From Trema orientale (Eukaryota > Streptophyta > Magnoliopsida > Rosales > Cannabaceae), in contig JXTC01000034.1 in assembly GCA_002914845.1 (NCBI GenBank), positions 496,376 through 560,375 on the forward strand: 64,000 nucleotides of DNA, read 5' to 3'. Each line of letters starts with the position of its first letter. Within the stretch, counting starts at the first letter, position 1. Both the position numbers and the translations under genes were made by a program. Below, in pieces: positions 50,148-63,599 of this stretch. Below the pieces are notes generated by a model. The model ran no database searches and was not told the origin of the DNA. It worked only from the letters and a program-made list of their open reading frames with translations.

Positions 50148-53100
50148 TGTCACGCCCTGAAGTGGGGGTTAGTGACAAAAATGGATGTAACTATTTTTAA
50201 TACAGTACATTTAAAATATAATTCGTATTTGAATGAAAACCTGACTTAGTAAAAATAGATCACAAATGAGTGAACCAAAGATCATTCGCCCTCAAACAAT
50301 TCGTCCACAATCAATCACAACTCTAAATAAAATTTTGTAATATTTAAATCCCACAATAATGAATGTGATCCATCTGGTTTAACATAGATTATTTAGATAT
50401 AATTCAAAATAAGTTCCAATAAATCATTTATTACATCCATATGTTAGGACCCACCATAGATAATATGTTATATAGTCCTTAATATCCAAATAATCCCAAA
50501 AACTTAACAAGTCCAAAACAATCTAGAATAAGTCCAACACAAATTGGTACAACCAAGTGCCCCAAAAGCGTCTATACACAACTCCATTCTGGGAGAGTTA
50601 ATACTGACATTCGTTGTCCATATCACATTGGATACTACCTGAAAGATGGAAAGAGAAAGGAGATGAGCAAAACAATGCTTAGTAGAATTTAAGATTACTC
50701 ACTTTGTCTGTTTTATCAAGTTCTACATAGTTAGCTTTATAAACAGTTTATAAATCCATGTATCATTTCCACTTAATTCACAAAACACGATGATGCCAAC
50801 AATTCAACAACTTCATACATAAGTATAAATATTTCAGAAAATATGCAATCATCATTATCTTTCGCATTTATGTGATCATCATGCAACGAAATTCGCCAAG
50901 ACAAGACGCGTTCATAAAGTCCGGCTCATAGGCCCACGTAAATAAACATTAAAATCTAATTTGGCATTATCCTGGGATTTACTATAACATGGGTAGTACA
51001 TCGCTATTTTTCCGTATAATCACGATATAAAAATATATATAATAATCTACACAGTCCAATCCCAGTATAATCCAATAATTTTCAATAATTTATCAAACCA
51101 TCGTGAAATCACGATTTTTCATAAATAAGTTTTAATGCAATTATAAATCAAAACAGATATAAAATCAGGTAATTGAACTCTTATCTCGATATGGTAGCAA
51201 TATTAAGTTAACAACGCTCGAAGAAACTCCCGTTAGTCACTCGGGTGTTTGAACGATAGTTTCGGGAATCTGATAAGTCCACTTGAAAAAGTGACTTTTC
51301 CACCGGAGCCTCAAATGGAGAAACGGAAGTCACCACTAAATTCAGAGTACCCTAAAATGCTAGTTTAGATATATAATTTGTCAAAAATAGGTCCCGATGC
51401 GGGACTTGTCCCATGGAACGCAAAATGACATTATTCACGAGTCTTGTATTGTGCCATTTCGAAATAGAGCAATATTATATATCAAAATTCATTTCTCGAC
51501 CTCACTAAATCCAAATTTAAAGTCAGAATTCAATGTCGAGTTCCCGATCCTTAAACGGGCTTTAAATCCGAGAATTACAAAAATATCTCTTTTTAGAATT
51601 AATTTAAAAGATGTCTAGTTTTTTTAAAGTATTTAGAAAAATATCATTTTTGTTGATTATTTACAAAATATCACTTTCCTAATATTTCAGAAATTATTAT
51701 TATCATATAATTATTTAAGAAAATATCATTTTTGAAAATATTTGAAAAAGTATCAACTTCACTGATTATTTGTAAAACATGTCATTTTTGCAATAATATT
51801 TCAGAAAGTAACAGTTTTCTAATCTCAGCCCAAGGCCCAAATCTAAATAGTAACAGACTCTAGTCCAACACTATTTAGTTTTGCAAATATATCACTTTTC
51901 GTTCTAAATTAGAAAAATACCACTGTTTTCAATTTAAAAATTGATTTCAACTTCTACTAACTGTAATTATTCATGATTTTTAACTCTGTTTCACCTCCTA
52001 AATTTACCTCGGGTAAAATAATTACCTAACAAAAAATCTATGAAAATATCTTTTTTTTTACAAAGTTGGTAAAAACGGTAAAAGTGGTGAAAATCTTACC
52101 ATAGATGAACTTCACCGAACAACCACTTGGAGTTGGTCGGGGACGACGAGACAAGACTCCACTCGCCGGAGACGACAAAAACGGAGGTCGGACGCCAGAA
52201 ATTTCGCCGGAAAACCGTGTTTTTGGCGTGATCTTCGGATGGCCAGATCTCGATCACCGGAGCTCTGGTTCCGGCGAAACCAGTGGGATTTTGATCGTCG
52301 GTGAGTCCTCTTTGGTGCGGGGTGGCGCGTGGGCCCTGTGGCAGCGGCGTGTGGTGGTGGCATGGCTGAACAGAAGCTGCTCTATTTCTCCCTTTTATCT
52401 CTCTCTTAAGCCCTTTTTATTGAGAATTTAATGATCTGAGAGTTTTTTATGCAAAAATCTGGGCACTGTTGCAAAAAATTAAAATATTCCAGATATTTTA
52501 ATTATTTAAATTCAAAAATCGATAATTACGACAATGCTACTCAACACAAAAAGTCCAAATTACTCTTATATATTATTAGATTTTACGTAACAGTTCTATA
52601 TTCATTTTATTTAGTCATCTCACAAAATGATCATTTTAGTGGAACATTAAATCAAAGTCATAACCATGCATATCAAGAGTCATCAATAACCAATATCTCA
52701 CAAATAAAATTTTTAAACAATTTAGATATGCTAAATTGGTGGTCATATCTTCAGGACAAATAAATATACATGTCAAAATATAATTGAAAATTTAATTATC
52801 ACGAGACTTTATGTATAAAAATACACAACCAAATAAGAAATCAGAAACCTTACCTCCTCGAACTAATCAAAGACTTGCTATGCTTTGAACGTTGGCGCTT
52901 CCGAGCCAAAATAACAACGACAATTCCTCCAAAATGATACTCAGGTGTACTACTCGATTTACGTGCCACAATGTCAAGTCTACTCTTTGGCAAAACAGAG
53001 GTCACCACAACAATCTTACTATCAAAACAAGGCTAAAGGTATGCTCGACTCTCCAAATTGACGTTCGGAAGCTCAAAAACCAAAGTTCGACTGAAACTTT

Positions 53101-53379
53101 TATCATTGACCAGTCAACAACAGTGGTCCGATGGCAGAACTCCAGTGACAGCGGCAGTGCCAGGACCAAGGTCGGGGTTCGTTCACCTTCGAACGCTGAT
53201 TGTTGTGATGGGGTTGGCTGTAAGACTTATCGTATAACACCACTTGACCTCACTCAAAAGTGCTAGTTTGAAACTACTTTTTAGTTCATAGACCATCACT
53301 TAAATACCTATGATTTTTCTAAAACATACTCGATATGATTTTTCCAAAACATACTCGATATAGGACTTGGAGCGTTACA
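50148..53379. mobile_element. Large LTR-like fossil bounded by TGTCACGCCC and GCGTTACA
   Basis: The 3.2 kb segment starts TGTCACGCCCTGAAGTGG and ends GGAGCGTTACA, short inverted ends of the TG...CA kind found on plant LTRs. GC-richer sequence at 52,105-52,370 interrupts AT-rich flanks. No retroviral-type genes are recognisable. The family is likely Ty3/Gypsy by sequence style only. I see no matching 5-base target duplication, so it is old or cut. Confidence 0.45.
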
Positions 53380-55033
53380 TATCGGATTGGCCTACATCTA
53401 TCCTGGAATACTTGAAAGGTGCACTTTTTCAGCCAAGCTTCGTTAAAGGTCTAAATGGTAATGAATTTGGGCAAACTTAGCGTCAAATTGTTCGTCTCGA
53501 AACAAGGAATCCACACTCTCTGAAATTACCAAAAAATAATGCCAGATGGTTGACTAATAGGCTGAAGAGTGAATTTGTAGCCATGAATTTCAACCGAAGA
53601 TTGGCAATGCATCATGTTTTAGATTACCATGAGATTTCACCAGATTCTTCGTCTCGTTGAATGCTTTTTAATATGGTTAATAGGGTATCGCCCCAGGAGT
53701 GTAGGACGTGAAAGTGAGAAAAAATAAGAAAAACGAGAGAAAACCAGGAAGAGTGAAAAAGAATAGTTTATGGTCTAACCTTGGACCATGAACAATCACT
53801 TTTTCAATTCATAATTGCTCTTTCAAAAGTACGCTTTACCTTTTCTCTTAATTCCCAAGTTATCCCACTAAAATTCCAATTTCCCCTCACTTTTCTCTCC
53901 AAGACCAAATAAATCCACCTTTAACCTTAATTATTTTATGGAGGTATTACACTTGTATCTACTATAGCCCTCGTTAGTTTGAGGTCTCCTTTACTTTCAT
54001 ACTCTAAAATCTTTAATTTATAGGTTCATTTTCATTTTTGAGCCATCTCTAATTAAGAAGCTGATGATTCATGTATAAGCCATATCTCATTTTTCTACAT
54101 GATTTGTTTTGCTAATCTTAATTAATTATTTTTTATTTCTCAGTTTTTACGGTCTATCCAACTTGGTTAAGTATGCATTTAATTTAACTAGTGTATGATT
54201 CGTGACGTGTCAATTTACTGTATTAACATTTGGGCAATCCTGAAAGGATCAGATTTGTTACGGTCTTACATATCATAGGATAGAGGATGATCAGAAGGAG
54301 AGATTCATCCACCAATTATTTGAGTTTACTATGGGAATCCTTTTACAAGTCGTCTGGAGCCTTATTTTTTTGACTAGCATTATACGCAAAGTACCGGTTT
54401 AATAGAAACTTGTTTATCATGTGGATCATGTATTAATTATGTAGTGATCAATTCTTCTTTCTTCATTTTAGAAACTCACGGACAACGAATATTAATCTTA
54501 GGCTTGAAAAGGCTGGTTGGTCAATAGTGATAGAGAAGTAGCCACATGTGCTATTTTGAAACGCATAGAGTATTTGTTGATGTGTTACGATCGAGTTGTA
54601 TAGCCTTTTGACTTAGTATGAATGACATTTTGTAATTTTCTTTTAGTTTTAGTTAGTTGTTTTAACATTGTAAATACATGATTGTTAACGTGAAAATTTC
54701 ATTCGGCATGTATTGTATTTTTCTTTTTTTAGGACATATTGTATGTTTTGAAAGATGGCATTTAATTATTATTTCTTTTTGCACGCGGTAATTTTGTTAC
54801 GAACTTAAAATGCTATATATATATTATCAACATAATCATGAACTATATAATTTTGTAACAAACGGTGTTCTCAAGTTACAAAATCTTTTCTTTTATTCCC
54901 TCTAATTTCTCCAAATGCTGAGAAATGTTACAAAACAAAGTGATGATACCCTGAGATAAATTTTAATTTGTAGGTCCCCAATGTCTCCCATGAACACTAA
55001 GTACTAGGAATAGATCAGAAACAAAATACAACT
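53380..55033. other. Intergenic spacer downstream of ADH-D
   Basis: No gene recognised. The ADH-D 3'-UTR should lie close to 55,033. Confidence 0.4.
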
Positions 55034-58000
55034 TTAAAGGCTAGGTTTCAATGTGTTTGCAATGTCGATCACAAATCGGTATCTGACATCTGCTTTTAGA
55101 AGACGCTCCATCGCTGTATTCACATAATCTATTGGAATAACCTCAATATCAGCTGTTATGTTATGTTTAGCTGCAAAATCAATCATTTCTTGTGTTTCCT
55201 TCATCCCTCCAATGGTACTTCCACCTACTACCTTTCTTCCTATAAAATTAAAACATATTATTGTTAGTATACAGTGTATAAATACGCAATCCAAAATATA
55301 TAAAATAGACAAAAATTATGTCACTAGCAAACACAATAAAAATTATATTTGTACTACAATATATATATATATATATATATATATGGTTGCCAATGGCCAT
55401 TTTTCTATATGTAGTCGTTCTCCGATATCAAATCCTAATTTTTTCGCATTAGAATAAAGGGCATAAATAGATATATACATACCCAATAGCAAAGAAAAAA
55501 CCGGTAGCTCAAGTGGCTTTTCAGGAGCACCAACCATAACAAGCTTTCCATGAGGCTTCAAGAGACCAATCAAAGGCAGAAGAGGATGGACAGCCGATAC
55601 TGTATCAACAATACCATCCATTGTTCCTGTTGCAGCCTTCACAATCCAAAATAATTAATCAAGACAAAAATGTTGACAAACAGATATAACACAGTACATA
55701 CATACATACATATATATATATAGGTTGCCAATTCAATAGGTTTTTTTTTTTTTTTATCTATGTGTAGGTATTTTTTTTTTAGCCATTGGATCATCATCTA
55801 ATGGTGATCCAACAGCTATAATGAGATACATGAAAAGACGTACATCACTAATACTATTTCTCTATCTTATTTTTTATTATAAAAAAATGTGCATGATAAA
55901 TTTTTATTGACCAAAATGATACCTATGTATAAGTAAAAAAAAAAAAATCTATTGGATTGGTGCCTATGCCAATCCAATAGGTATACATATATATATATTG
56001 ATATATAATATGTACCTTGAGTTGTTCTTGGTCACGACTGACCAAAAATGAGTCAGCACCAAGATGTTCAATAGCTTCCTTCTTCTTGTTAGGGGAAGTA
56101 CTAATCACTGTAACCTTAGCCCCCAAAGCCTTGGCAAATTTTACTGCCACATGGCCTAGCCCACCTAAACCAGCTATCCCCACATGAAGACCAGGTTTAT
56201 CAAGTCCAAAATATTTCAATGGGCTATAGACTGTAATCCCAGCACAGAGGAGAGGAGCAGCGGCATCAAGAGGCAGGCCATCGGGTATGCGAACAACGAA
56301 ATGCTCGTCGGCCACCATGATGTCTGAGTAGCCTCCGTAGGTGGTGGTTCCATCGTAGTATTTGGCGCTATAGGTGAGTATCATCTTGGGGCAGTAATTC
56401 TCTAGGTCGTCGACGCAGCTTTCGCACGAGCGGCAGGATCCCACCATGCAGCCCACGCCAACTTTGTCACCAACTTTGAACTTCTCCACTTTGCTTCCTA
56501 CCTCTGTTACTACTCCAACAATCTCATGCCTGTTGTGTCCAAGCCCGAACAGTTTTTTCAGTGTATAGTTGTAGAGATAATTTGCATCTTAATTAATACA
56601 AACTTAAACTCAATCTTTCCCTCATTAAAAAATAATAATAATTTTCTTTGTTTAAGACGGAATTTTACAATTAAAACAGAAGGCAAAATGGCAAAATGTT
56701 GCCAATAGTGATCATCAGTACTGTAGGCTTCTTAATTAAATATTATGCGGAAATTGTTATTTAAAAAACGTTACTTTTATCTATATATGTTATAAATATG
56801 TGAATCAACACAGGAATATTTGATTGATTATGCAAAATATAGTGTATAAACAATGATATGCAAAAGAAATATTGTTGTATATATAGTAAGTAAAACAGAA
56901 TTATTTTAGGTTTTTTTATTCCCTTTTTTTTTCCTAGATGTTGGGTATGATATGCTATAATTGATAATTTATTTTCCTTTTATTACTCTATCGTTATTAT
57001 GGAAAGCAGACCACAAAAAAAGAATCCAGTCTGTCTTTGTCCACTAGACATGACTCCCAGCTATATATGATGCCCCGGTCAATATCAACCTTTTTGCAAG
57101 GTGATTAATAAAGATTAATGGACCCAATTTTTCCAATATTTCATATATAATATAATCTTGTTAAGTATTAACGAACGATAATCGACAAAAGAATGAAAAC
57201 AAGAACATACGGATTTAAGTAGAAAATCCTAATCGGAAAAAATCACTGGCAGAGGAGGAAATTTTACTATGTCGAAAATAAGGTACAGAAGGTAGAGTGT
57301 TACACGGCCAAGCCTAAAATATATATAATCCTCAAAACCCTAAAATATATATGTGTACGGACGAAAACGGCCCAACAAAACATGTCCATACTGCGGGGGC
57401 TCCGCCTCCGCATCCCCCAACGAGATCTGTGGTGGAAGCGGAGGGATCGAGCCGATACATGTCCATACTGCGGGGGCTCCGCCTCCGCACCCCCCAACGA
57501 GATCAGTGGTGGGCTCCGGGATCGGGCCGATAGGCCCGATCCCTCCGTTTTCACCACAGATCTCAAAATTTCTCCCAATTACAAAATTGTCACATATGTC
57601 GCACCGCGAAACTTTCGGGCTGGGGCAAACAGAATTCGAGTCACGAACTCTAACAAATCTTTTACAAATTAAGTACCCCTAAGAAAACCTACCAACATCT
57701 CTAAATCTATACTGATTTAACGTTTTTCCATATATATTAATCCAGCTTTGAATTCCTTTTTTGATGTTCTCGCTACAATTTATTTCAGCTATTAACCAAT
57801 CCTTAATTCAAATTCTTGCTTGTCCTAAAATAAATAAATATTACTGTACCAATCGATCTTTTCCTCATCTAAAAATAACGTACAATGACAATATCTGTAA
57901 CGTATACATTCAAATAATAAGCAAAAACTAAAAACGTACCCAGGCACGATAGGATAGGTTGAAGTGCCCCATTCATTCTTGACCATGTGCAGATCCGAGT

Positions 58001-58235
58001 GGCATATCCCACAATACAACACTTTAAACGTAACATCTTTCTCTCCATTTTCCCTGCAGCCAAACAAATATTTACGCAAACCAAAATTTAGTTTTCTTAT
58101 TATTATTATTTTTAATGATCCAAAAAGAACCCAAGAAATTTCCTCAAAATTATAAAAAAAAAAAGATAAATTAAAAAAGCACAAGATACATCGTTATTCT
58201 TGGAAATTCTCTTCTTCTCCTATACGGAGACTTAG

Positions 58236-58269
<34 letters not shown>

Positions 58270-58379
58270 AACAAGAACAACCTTCTTGAGAAATGAAAGG
58301 GAGAGAGAACTCCAGAAGAATCTCTAGCTGCCCAACCAAATGCCTTCTTGGGGTGCTCTTCTTCGTATGACTTCGCCAT
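55034..58379 (-). CDS. ADH-D: zinc-dependent alcohol dehydrogenase, CAD/8-hydroxygeraniol dehydrogenase-like
   Basis: The exons in translation order are 58282-58379, 57940-58053, 56016-56529, 55483-55636 and 55034-55239, giving 361 residues. The start is [20 protein letters not shown]. By residue number, Cys50, His72/Glu73 and Cys166 form the catalytic zinc site; Cys103, 106, 109 and 117 hold the structural zinc; GLGGLG is at 191-196. All family motifs are present and every splice site is canonical GT-AG, so it looks functional. It is the sister of ADH-C, with shared promoter and intron sequence, but intron 3 has gained a MITE (55,723) and intron 2 a retroelement-like insertion (about 57,165-57,672). 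A (TA)n run lies in intron 4 at about 55,361-55,384. Confidence 0.93.
55723..55963. mobile_element. MITE of the GCCAAT(C/T)CAATAGGT family, copy C, in ADH-D intron 3
   Basis: The left end is GGTTGCCAATTCAATAGGT and the right end, reverse-complemented, GGCACCAATCCAATAGAT. Just inside are T-rich runs and TA(T)GTGTAGGTA / TACATAGGTA. An extra copy of the end (GCCAATCCAATAGGT) follows at about 55,967-55,981. TA on both sides would suit a Tc1/mariner target, but the flank is (TA)n, so this is weak. Confidence 0.65.
57165..57672. mobile_element. Copia-LTR-like fossil inserted in ADH-D intron 2
   Basis: Comparison with ADH-C intron 2 shows extra sequence starting after the conserved ATATAATAT block and ending before AAGAAAACCTA. 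It contains ACGGATTTAAGTAGAAAA, GGCAGAGGAGGAAATT, CCAAGCCTAAAAT and TTTCGGGCTGGGGCAAACAG, blocks typical of LTR regions of plant Copia elements. A GC-rich unit is duplicated in tandem inside. No genes. Post-dates the C/D duplication. Confidence 0.55.
57381..57530. repeat. GC-rich 77-base tandem duplication
   Basis: Copies start at 57381 and 57458, each beginning CATGTCCATACTGCGGGGGC and continuing through CCGCCTCCGCA(T/C)CCCCCAACGA and GATC(T/A)GTGGTGG. It contrasts strongly with the AT-rich surroundings and makes spurious reading frames on both strands. Confidence 0.88.
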
Positions 58380-58700
58380 TAATTCTTCCCCTTCTCAGTT
58401 CAATTCAACCTTGTAACTATATAATGAAAATTTGTAACGTACGTACGTAACGTAACGTAACAAAACAAATAAACTGGAGAGAACCACTCTTAGGGAGAGA
58501 CTTCTATTCGAGTCACTTGGCAATTGCAAGGCCACTAAATGTGTGGTTACACTTAAGTCTTACATATATATATATATAGGAAAACGTATTGGCTTCGCTG
58601 ACGTATTTGCTTAGCAAAAATTTTCTTGGCCGAAAAACTTTCCCGGTCATGGTTATTTTCAGAAGCTCCCATCCACACACTGATGACACGTGTCAGTTTT
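58380..58700 (-). promoter_or_regulatory. ADH-D promoter with the block shared with ADH-C
   Basis: On the minus strand, a long TATATATA tract lies at about 58,563-58,578, some 190 bases before the ATG. TTGGCTTCGCTGACGTATTT lies just beyond it (TGACGT at 58599-58604), and a CACGTG box lies at 58687-58692 within ACACGTGTCA. The order and spacing match ADH-C. Confidence 0.68.
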
Positions 58701-59667
58701 ATTTCCTTATGGATGCATACTGATGATTCGAGAGGAGGAATTGTCTCTCTCGATCTTTCCTGTACACTTAATGAATTCAATTCAGACTTCTATTTTGACT
58801 TCACACTTTCGCAAAGGCTCAAGTGTGTGGCCCATTTCTTTTTCCTATTTCCACGGGCACAGAACATAAATTTAGCAACCGACCGGGAAGAATTTTATAT
58901 CTCAAGATATGCCCTAATAGTGATAAAAGTACAAATGGGAGCGAATTTGGATTCACAATGCGATGTATAATTGCGCAATTTAAACGTTTCTGCCCAATTT
59001 CAGTATTTCAATTTGTGTCTAATCAGTGTATTAATTTAATTACATGTCACTTATATTGTCAAAACTAGCTACCTAATTGATTTTTCCTATTTATTACTTG
59101 TTATTCAAATTTGTGATATGATATGTCATTTATTAATTAGTAAAACATACATTTAGACACCAAATTCATACCAAGAATTTGGATTTGGATAATTTCATTA
59201 CTAAAATTTTTTACTATTACATGACATTAATTTGTCAGTTAGACATAACTTATTCCCACAAGGATGTACTATCGTAAATGATTAAATTTTTCTGGGAAGT
59301 TCTAAAACTATCCTATGTTTATGTATGCGCATTTAATTTCTATTTTCATTCATAAAAAAATCTTATAAAATGTTATTATTTCTTAGTACATTTATGATAT
59401 TCCAAAAATGCCCATTCTTTTTCGAACTTTTCCAGTTCATATATATTCTCTATTGTTCTCAAGATAAAGATCACGTTTATACTAAAAAAAATTAAATTAA
59501 CGTTTAAGCCATTATTTAATGAAAAAAACATTAAAACAAGTGAAATATATGAAAGATGAAGGCACAACACCCTTCAAAACTTGCACAATTCCCTTTGCTC
59601 CTTTTCTGGTTTGACTACTTGTGTCTTGTGGTTTAGATAAAGATAGAATGGTTCTTTTCATTCCTTT
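58701..59667. other. Intergenic spacer, no gene recognised
   Basis: No coding signal that I can name. Weak inverted AT-rich stretches at about 59,090-59,230 could be a small MITE relic. Confidence 0.35.
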
Positions 59668-59687
59668 TTTCCTCTATTGTATAAATT

Positions 59688-59855
59688 TTTTTTTTTTTTT
59701 TTTTTAAAAAAAGTGGGGCTTAACTAATGACCACCACTTACTACAAATTAAAGAAAAATGACACACACACACACACTACCAAGGTTTGAACCCCTGACCC
59801 CCCAAACACACACACAACCCTCAAACCTTGGACCAACTGAGCTAGCCCAGTTGGC
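59688..59855 (-). mobile_element. tRNA-derived SINE (minus orientation), 20-base target duplication
   Basis: The perfect direct repeat TTTCCTCTATTGTATAAATT lies at 59668-59687 and 59856-59875. On the minus strand the head carries a clean A box (TAGCTCAGTTGG) and B box (GGTTCAAACC), then a (TG)n stretch, then the body AAGTGGTGGTCATTAGTTAA shared with the SINE at 16,052, and an A-rich tail. It is a SINE, not a working tRNA gene. Confidence 0.92.
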
Positions 59856-59875
59856 TTTCCTCTATTGTATAAATT

Positions 59876-61267
59876 GATCCAGGGATGATCACGACTTCAC
59901 CTATGCTTACAAGGGTGAGACGGAAAATAAACTTGCTTTAATTTGTTTTCCATTTAATTTATATCGGAGATCTATAAGAATAGGATAAATATGTACACAA
60001 ATGTTTATAATCATTAGATTAAAATTTTTAGAAAAACTTAATTGTTCAAATTTAGATTGTAAATTTTAGGAACTTAATCGTTCGAATTTATGGGAAGTAA
60101 GTTTAGAAAGATATATGATGACAATGTCTTCATTATTTGAGAGAGAGGGGGGGGGGGGGGGGGAAGAAAAAACCGAAACAATAGTATTCTTATTTTCATA
60201 TTTTACTGTGCTCAATAATTTTATAAATAGATAATTATAAGCAAAAAACATTAAAAGTATGAATATACAAAGATAATTAAGTGATGCATTTAGAACCTCC
60301 CATTTTTTTTAAAAGAAAAAAAAAAGGTGGCTCCATTGGCACATCTTAGTTTACTTTTCCCCACATCTTAACAAAAATCACTCCTCATCTAAAATTTAAA
60401 TTTCAATTACAGCTTATTATACCCCTTTGTTATTTCAAAATAGTCCTTACTATTAAAATTGTATTTTTCTTTTCGTACCCAATCCTTTTTTTTTTTTCAA
60501 TTCCTGCCGCTCACTCCAACCATTTATCGTTCTTGCACTTCAATCATTTATTGTTCTTTTATCAAATTCATAATACTCTAAACTGCAAACCCTTTAGCTT
60601 TTGATTCACTAATACTCGTTTTTAATAGATTCATACCCATTTTTATACTTTTTGGAGAAATGTATATATACCACAAATATTTTATACATGAAATATAGTG
60701 TATATTTTATAATGTATAGGGTATTTGTGAAACGCAAAGCAAAATAGTGGATACTAATCCTAAATTTGACATTTTTTTATTAAGGCATTTAAATCCTTGA
60801 AGTAAACATGCAAGGTTCATTCCCCCGCCCCTTAATTTTTTTTTTTTTAAAAAGAGAGATTAGTATTTATCATATATACCATTTTATAATCCATTCATCA
60901 ATATTTCACGTGAAAATGTGGGCCACATGTATCAACAAATAAAAAAGTATGTGTCAAAAAAAATTGCACTGTGACCAACGATCACCACATTTGGAGCGTT
61001 GGAGATCTAGGATGTAACAAATAATTGAGAAGGAAATTATGTTAATGTCGACCTATATGCAATTGAGGACGTTTGTTAAAGCAATTGCACTTTATAAGCA
61101 ATAGGCGACTTTGTTAAAGTTATTGAGGATGTTTGTTCTCAAATCATTTTCGTTTATTATGCCATGTTTCTCCATACGCAAATAAAAGCTCACAAAGGAA
61201 ACCAAAACTAAGATTTTAAAATAAAATACAAAAAAAAAACAAGAAAATCAAACTCAGACTTGTAACT
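59876..61267. other. Intergenic spacer downstream of ADH-E
   Basis: No gene recognised. A run of 17 G lies at about 60,147-60,163, preceded by (GA)n. The rest is AT-rich. Confidence 0.5.
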
Positions 61268-63409
61268 TTAGTCTTCATGATTAAGACCCATTGTGTTTCC
61301 CACATCAATGACGAATCGATATCTCACATCTCCTTTTAAAAGTCTCTCCATTGCGGTGTTCACGTGATCAATTGGAATCACCTCAATTTCAGATGTAATT
61401 TTGTGTTTTGCTGCAAAATCCATCATCTCTTGTGTCTCTTTTATTCCTCCAATACAACTTCCAGCTACTATCTTCCTACCTGTTTTCCAAATCATTAAAA
61501 GAGTACAGTCCAGGTCAAATTATAACTTCACAAAAAATAAAAAATAAAAAATCTATTTTGTAACTCTAAAAAAAGAAACTCATTTTCCCAATTACCAAAA
61601 ATTTGCATTCCATCACATGATATAGTACATACCCAAAAGCAAAGGAAAAACTGGTAGCTCGAGTGGTTTATCCGGTGCACCAACCATAATCAGCTTTCCA
61701 TGAGACTTCAAAAGACCAATCAAAGGTAAAAGAGGGTGCACTGCAGAAACTGTATCAATAATACCGTCCATTGTGCCTGAGGCAGCCTTCAAAATCAAAA
61801 CAATCAAATTAACCAAAAAATAAAAATGATAAAATCACATTAAAAGAAGTCATTAACTAGTAATGTCGTAGATTCTTATAGTTAATTAAAAATTTGTACC
61901 TGTATCTGGTCTTTATCACGGCTGACCAAAAACGCATCAGCACCAAGGTGTTCAATAGCTTCTTCTTTCTTATTAAAAGAGGTACTAATCACCGTGACAT
62001 TAGCTCCCATGGCCTTGGCAAATTTCACGGCAACGTGGCCCAGCCCACCAAGCCCAACAATACCCACATGAGTACCGGGCTTGTCGAGCCCAAAATACCT
62101 TAATGGGCTGTAAACAGTAATCCCAGCGCATAGGAGAGGAGCAGTGGCATCAAGAGGTAGATTGTCCGGAATGTGGACCACAAAGTTCTGGTCCGCCACC
62201 ATTATGTCGGAGAAACCTCCACGTGTGATGGCACCGTCGTGATAGGTGGCACCACAAGTGGGTATCATTCTGGGGCAGTAATTCTCTAGATTGTTGGAGC
62301 AGTCATGGCAGGATTGGCAAGATCCAATCATGTATCCGACGCCAACTATATCACCAACTTTGAACTTCTCCACTTGCTTCTCTATCTCTGTCACTACACC
62401 AACAATCTCGTGTCTATATTTATTGGATAAGAAAATAAAGTATTAATTTGGGTAACTGTTATATATTAATACATATAAATATATATATATATATATGATC
62501 ATTATATATATATATAAAATTCTAATTCTAATAAAGTCCAAATCTCGTATTTTGTTAGAAAGGTTTACACATATGTATCAATATGTGCATATTCTTTAAT
62601 CAACATAAAATATAAATGTCTATTGAAATATGAACACGCGCATGTATATTTGCTAACGATAGTATGCAATGCAATACTAATTAATTTAATAATTTCTTTC
62701 TTTCCCAGTATCCGTGGTCATTTTTAGTGCCTTTCTCTCTTATATATTATTAGCTATTTCGTAAAGTAATATCAAACACAAGAAGAACCTTGACCCCTTT
62801 GGCCTTGGAGAATTCTGGTCAAAGTCAATTTAATTATTTTTCAGACGAATAAACTTAATGAATTATTGGAGATTAGTGGACATAAGCAAATTCACATTAG
62901 TACAATATTACTACTAAAAGAGATTAACACAAAGTAACAAACTTAATAATGACATGTTGAAATTCCAATATATCTAAGTGAACCGCTTTTCTTTATTCAC
63001 TAATTTACTCTTCCGTTGATACCAATGACTTTGACCATGGCACCATGCATTAGTATTTCTAAATTCTGATCTATCAGTCCATGCTTTTTGAAACCAACGC
63101 ACTTCAATGTTTAATATTAATGCTAATTTTGTAAAGACAAATAAATCCTATTGTCAAATTGTTTACAATTTTCTAACATGATTGGATAGCCATATATAGA
63201 TATATATATATATAAAATTACAATTATCACAATAGGTAAGCTAAACGGCATTTATCAGCATAATATGATTGGATGATGATAAGTAAACATGATACCCAGG
63301 GACGAGAGGATAGGTGGAAAGACCCCATTCATTCTTGATCATGTGCAGATCCGAGTGGCATATCCCGCAGTACAACACTTTAAACGTTACGTCGTTTTCC
63401 TTTGTTTCC
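61268..63409 (-). CDS. ADH-E: zinc-dependent alcohol dehydrogenase (CAD-like), exon 1 not in the window
   Basis: The exons seen, in translation order, are 63296-63409, 61900-62413, 61633-61786 and 61268-61479. They code for about 330 residues, lacking the first 33 or so that exon 1 supplies in paralogues. Motifs: [15 protein letters not shown], His-Glu, [24 protein letters not shown] and GLGGLG. Differences: [10 protein letters not shown] replaces [17 protein letters not shown] replaces GCMVGSC, exon 3 ends in Gln (CAG|GT), and the C-terminus is [10 protein letters not shown], two residues longer than the KPSL ending of the others. No exon-1-like sequence ([16 protein letters not shown]) occurs up to 64,000, so the first exon lies beyond the edge or is lost. 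It is the most diverged copy by eye. Confidence 0.88.
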
Positions 63410-63599
63410 CTGCAATATATGAAACCCCAGTTAAAATCAAACAAAACTTGAGATTAATTTTTAAAAAATAAAAGAATCCAAAAACGTACATTAATTCAGA
63501 AATTTATCCCAAAAGTAGTACAATTGGTACCTCTTTAGTAAATAGAGCTGAAACTCTTTTTATGTTAAAAAAAATAAAATAAAATAAAAAATAAGGAAT

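Noticed and set aside
52105-52431. Possible 108-residue protein
   Set aside because: It lies in the GC-rich part of an LTR-like fossil and has no recognisable domain.
57353-57682. Overlapping frames of 90-110 residues on both strands
   Set aside because: They arise from a GC-rich 77-base tandem duplication inside a retroelement-like insertion and match no family.
59688-59855. A tRNA gene (clear A and B boxes)
   Set aside because: No cloverleaf is completed. The A-rich tail and 20-base target duplication show that it is a SINE.
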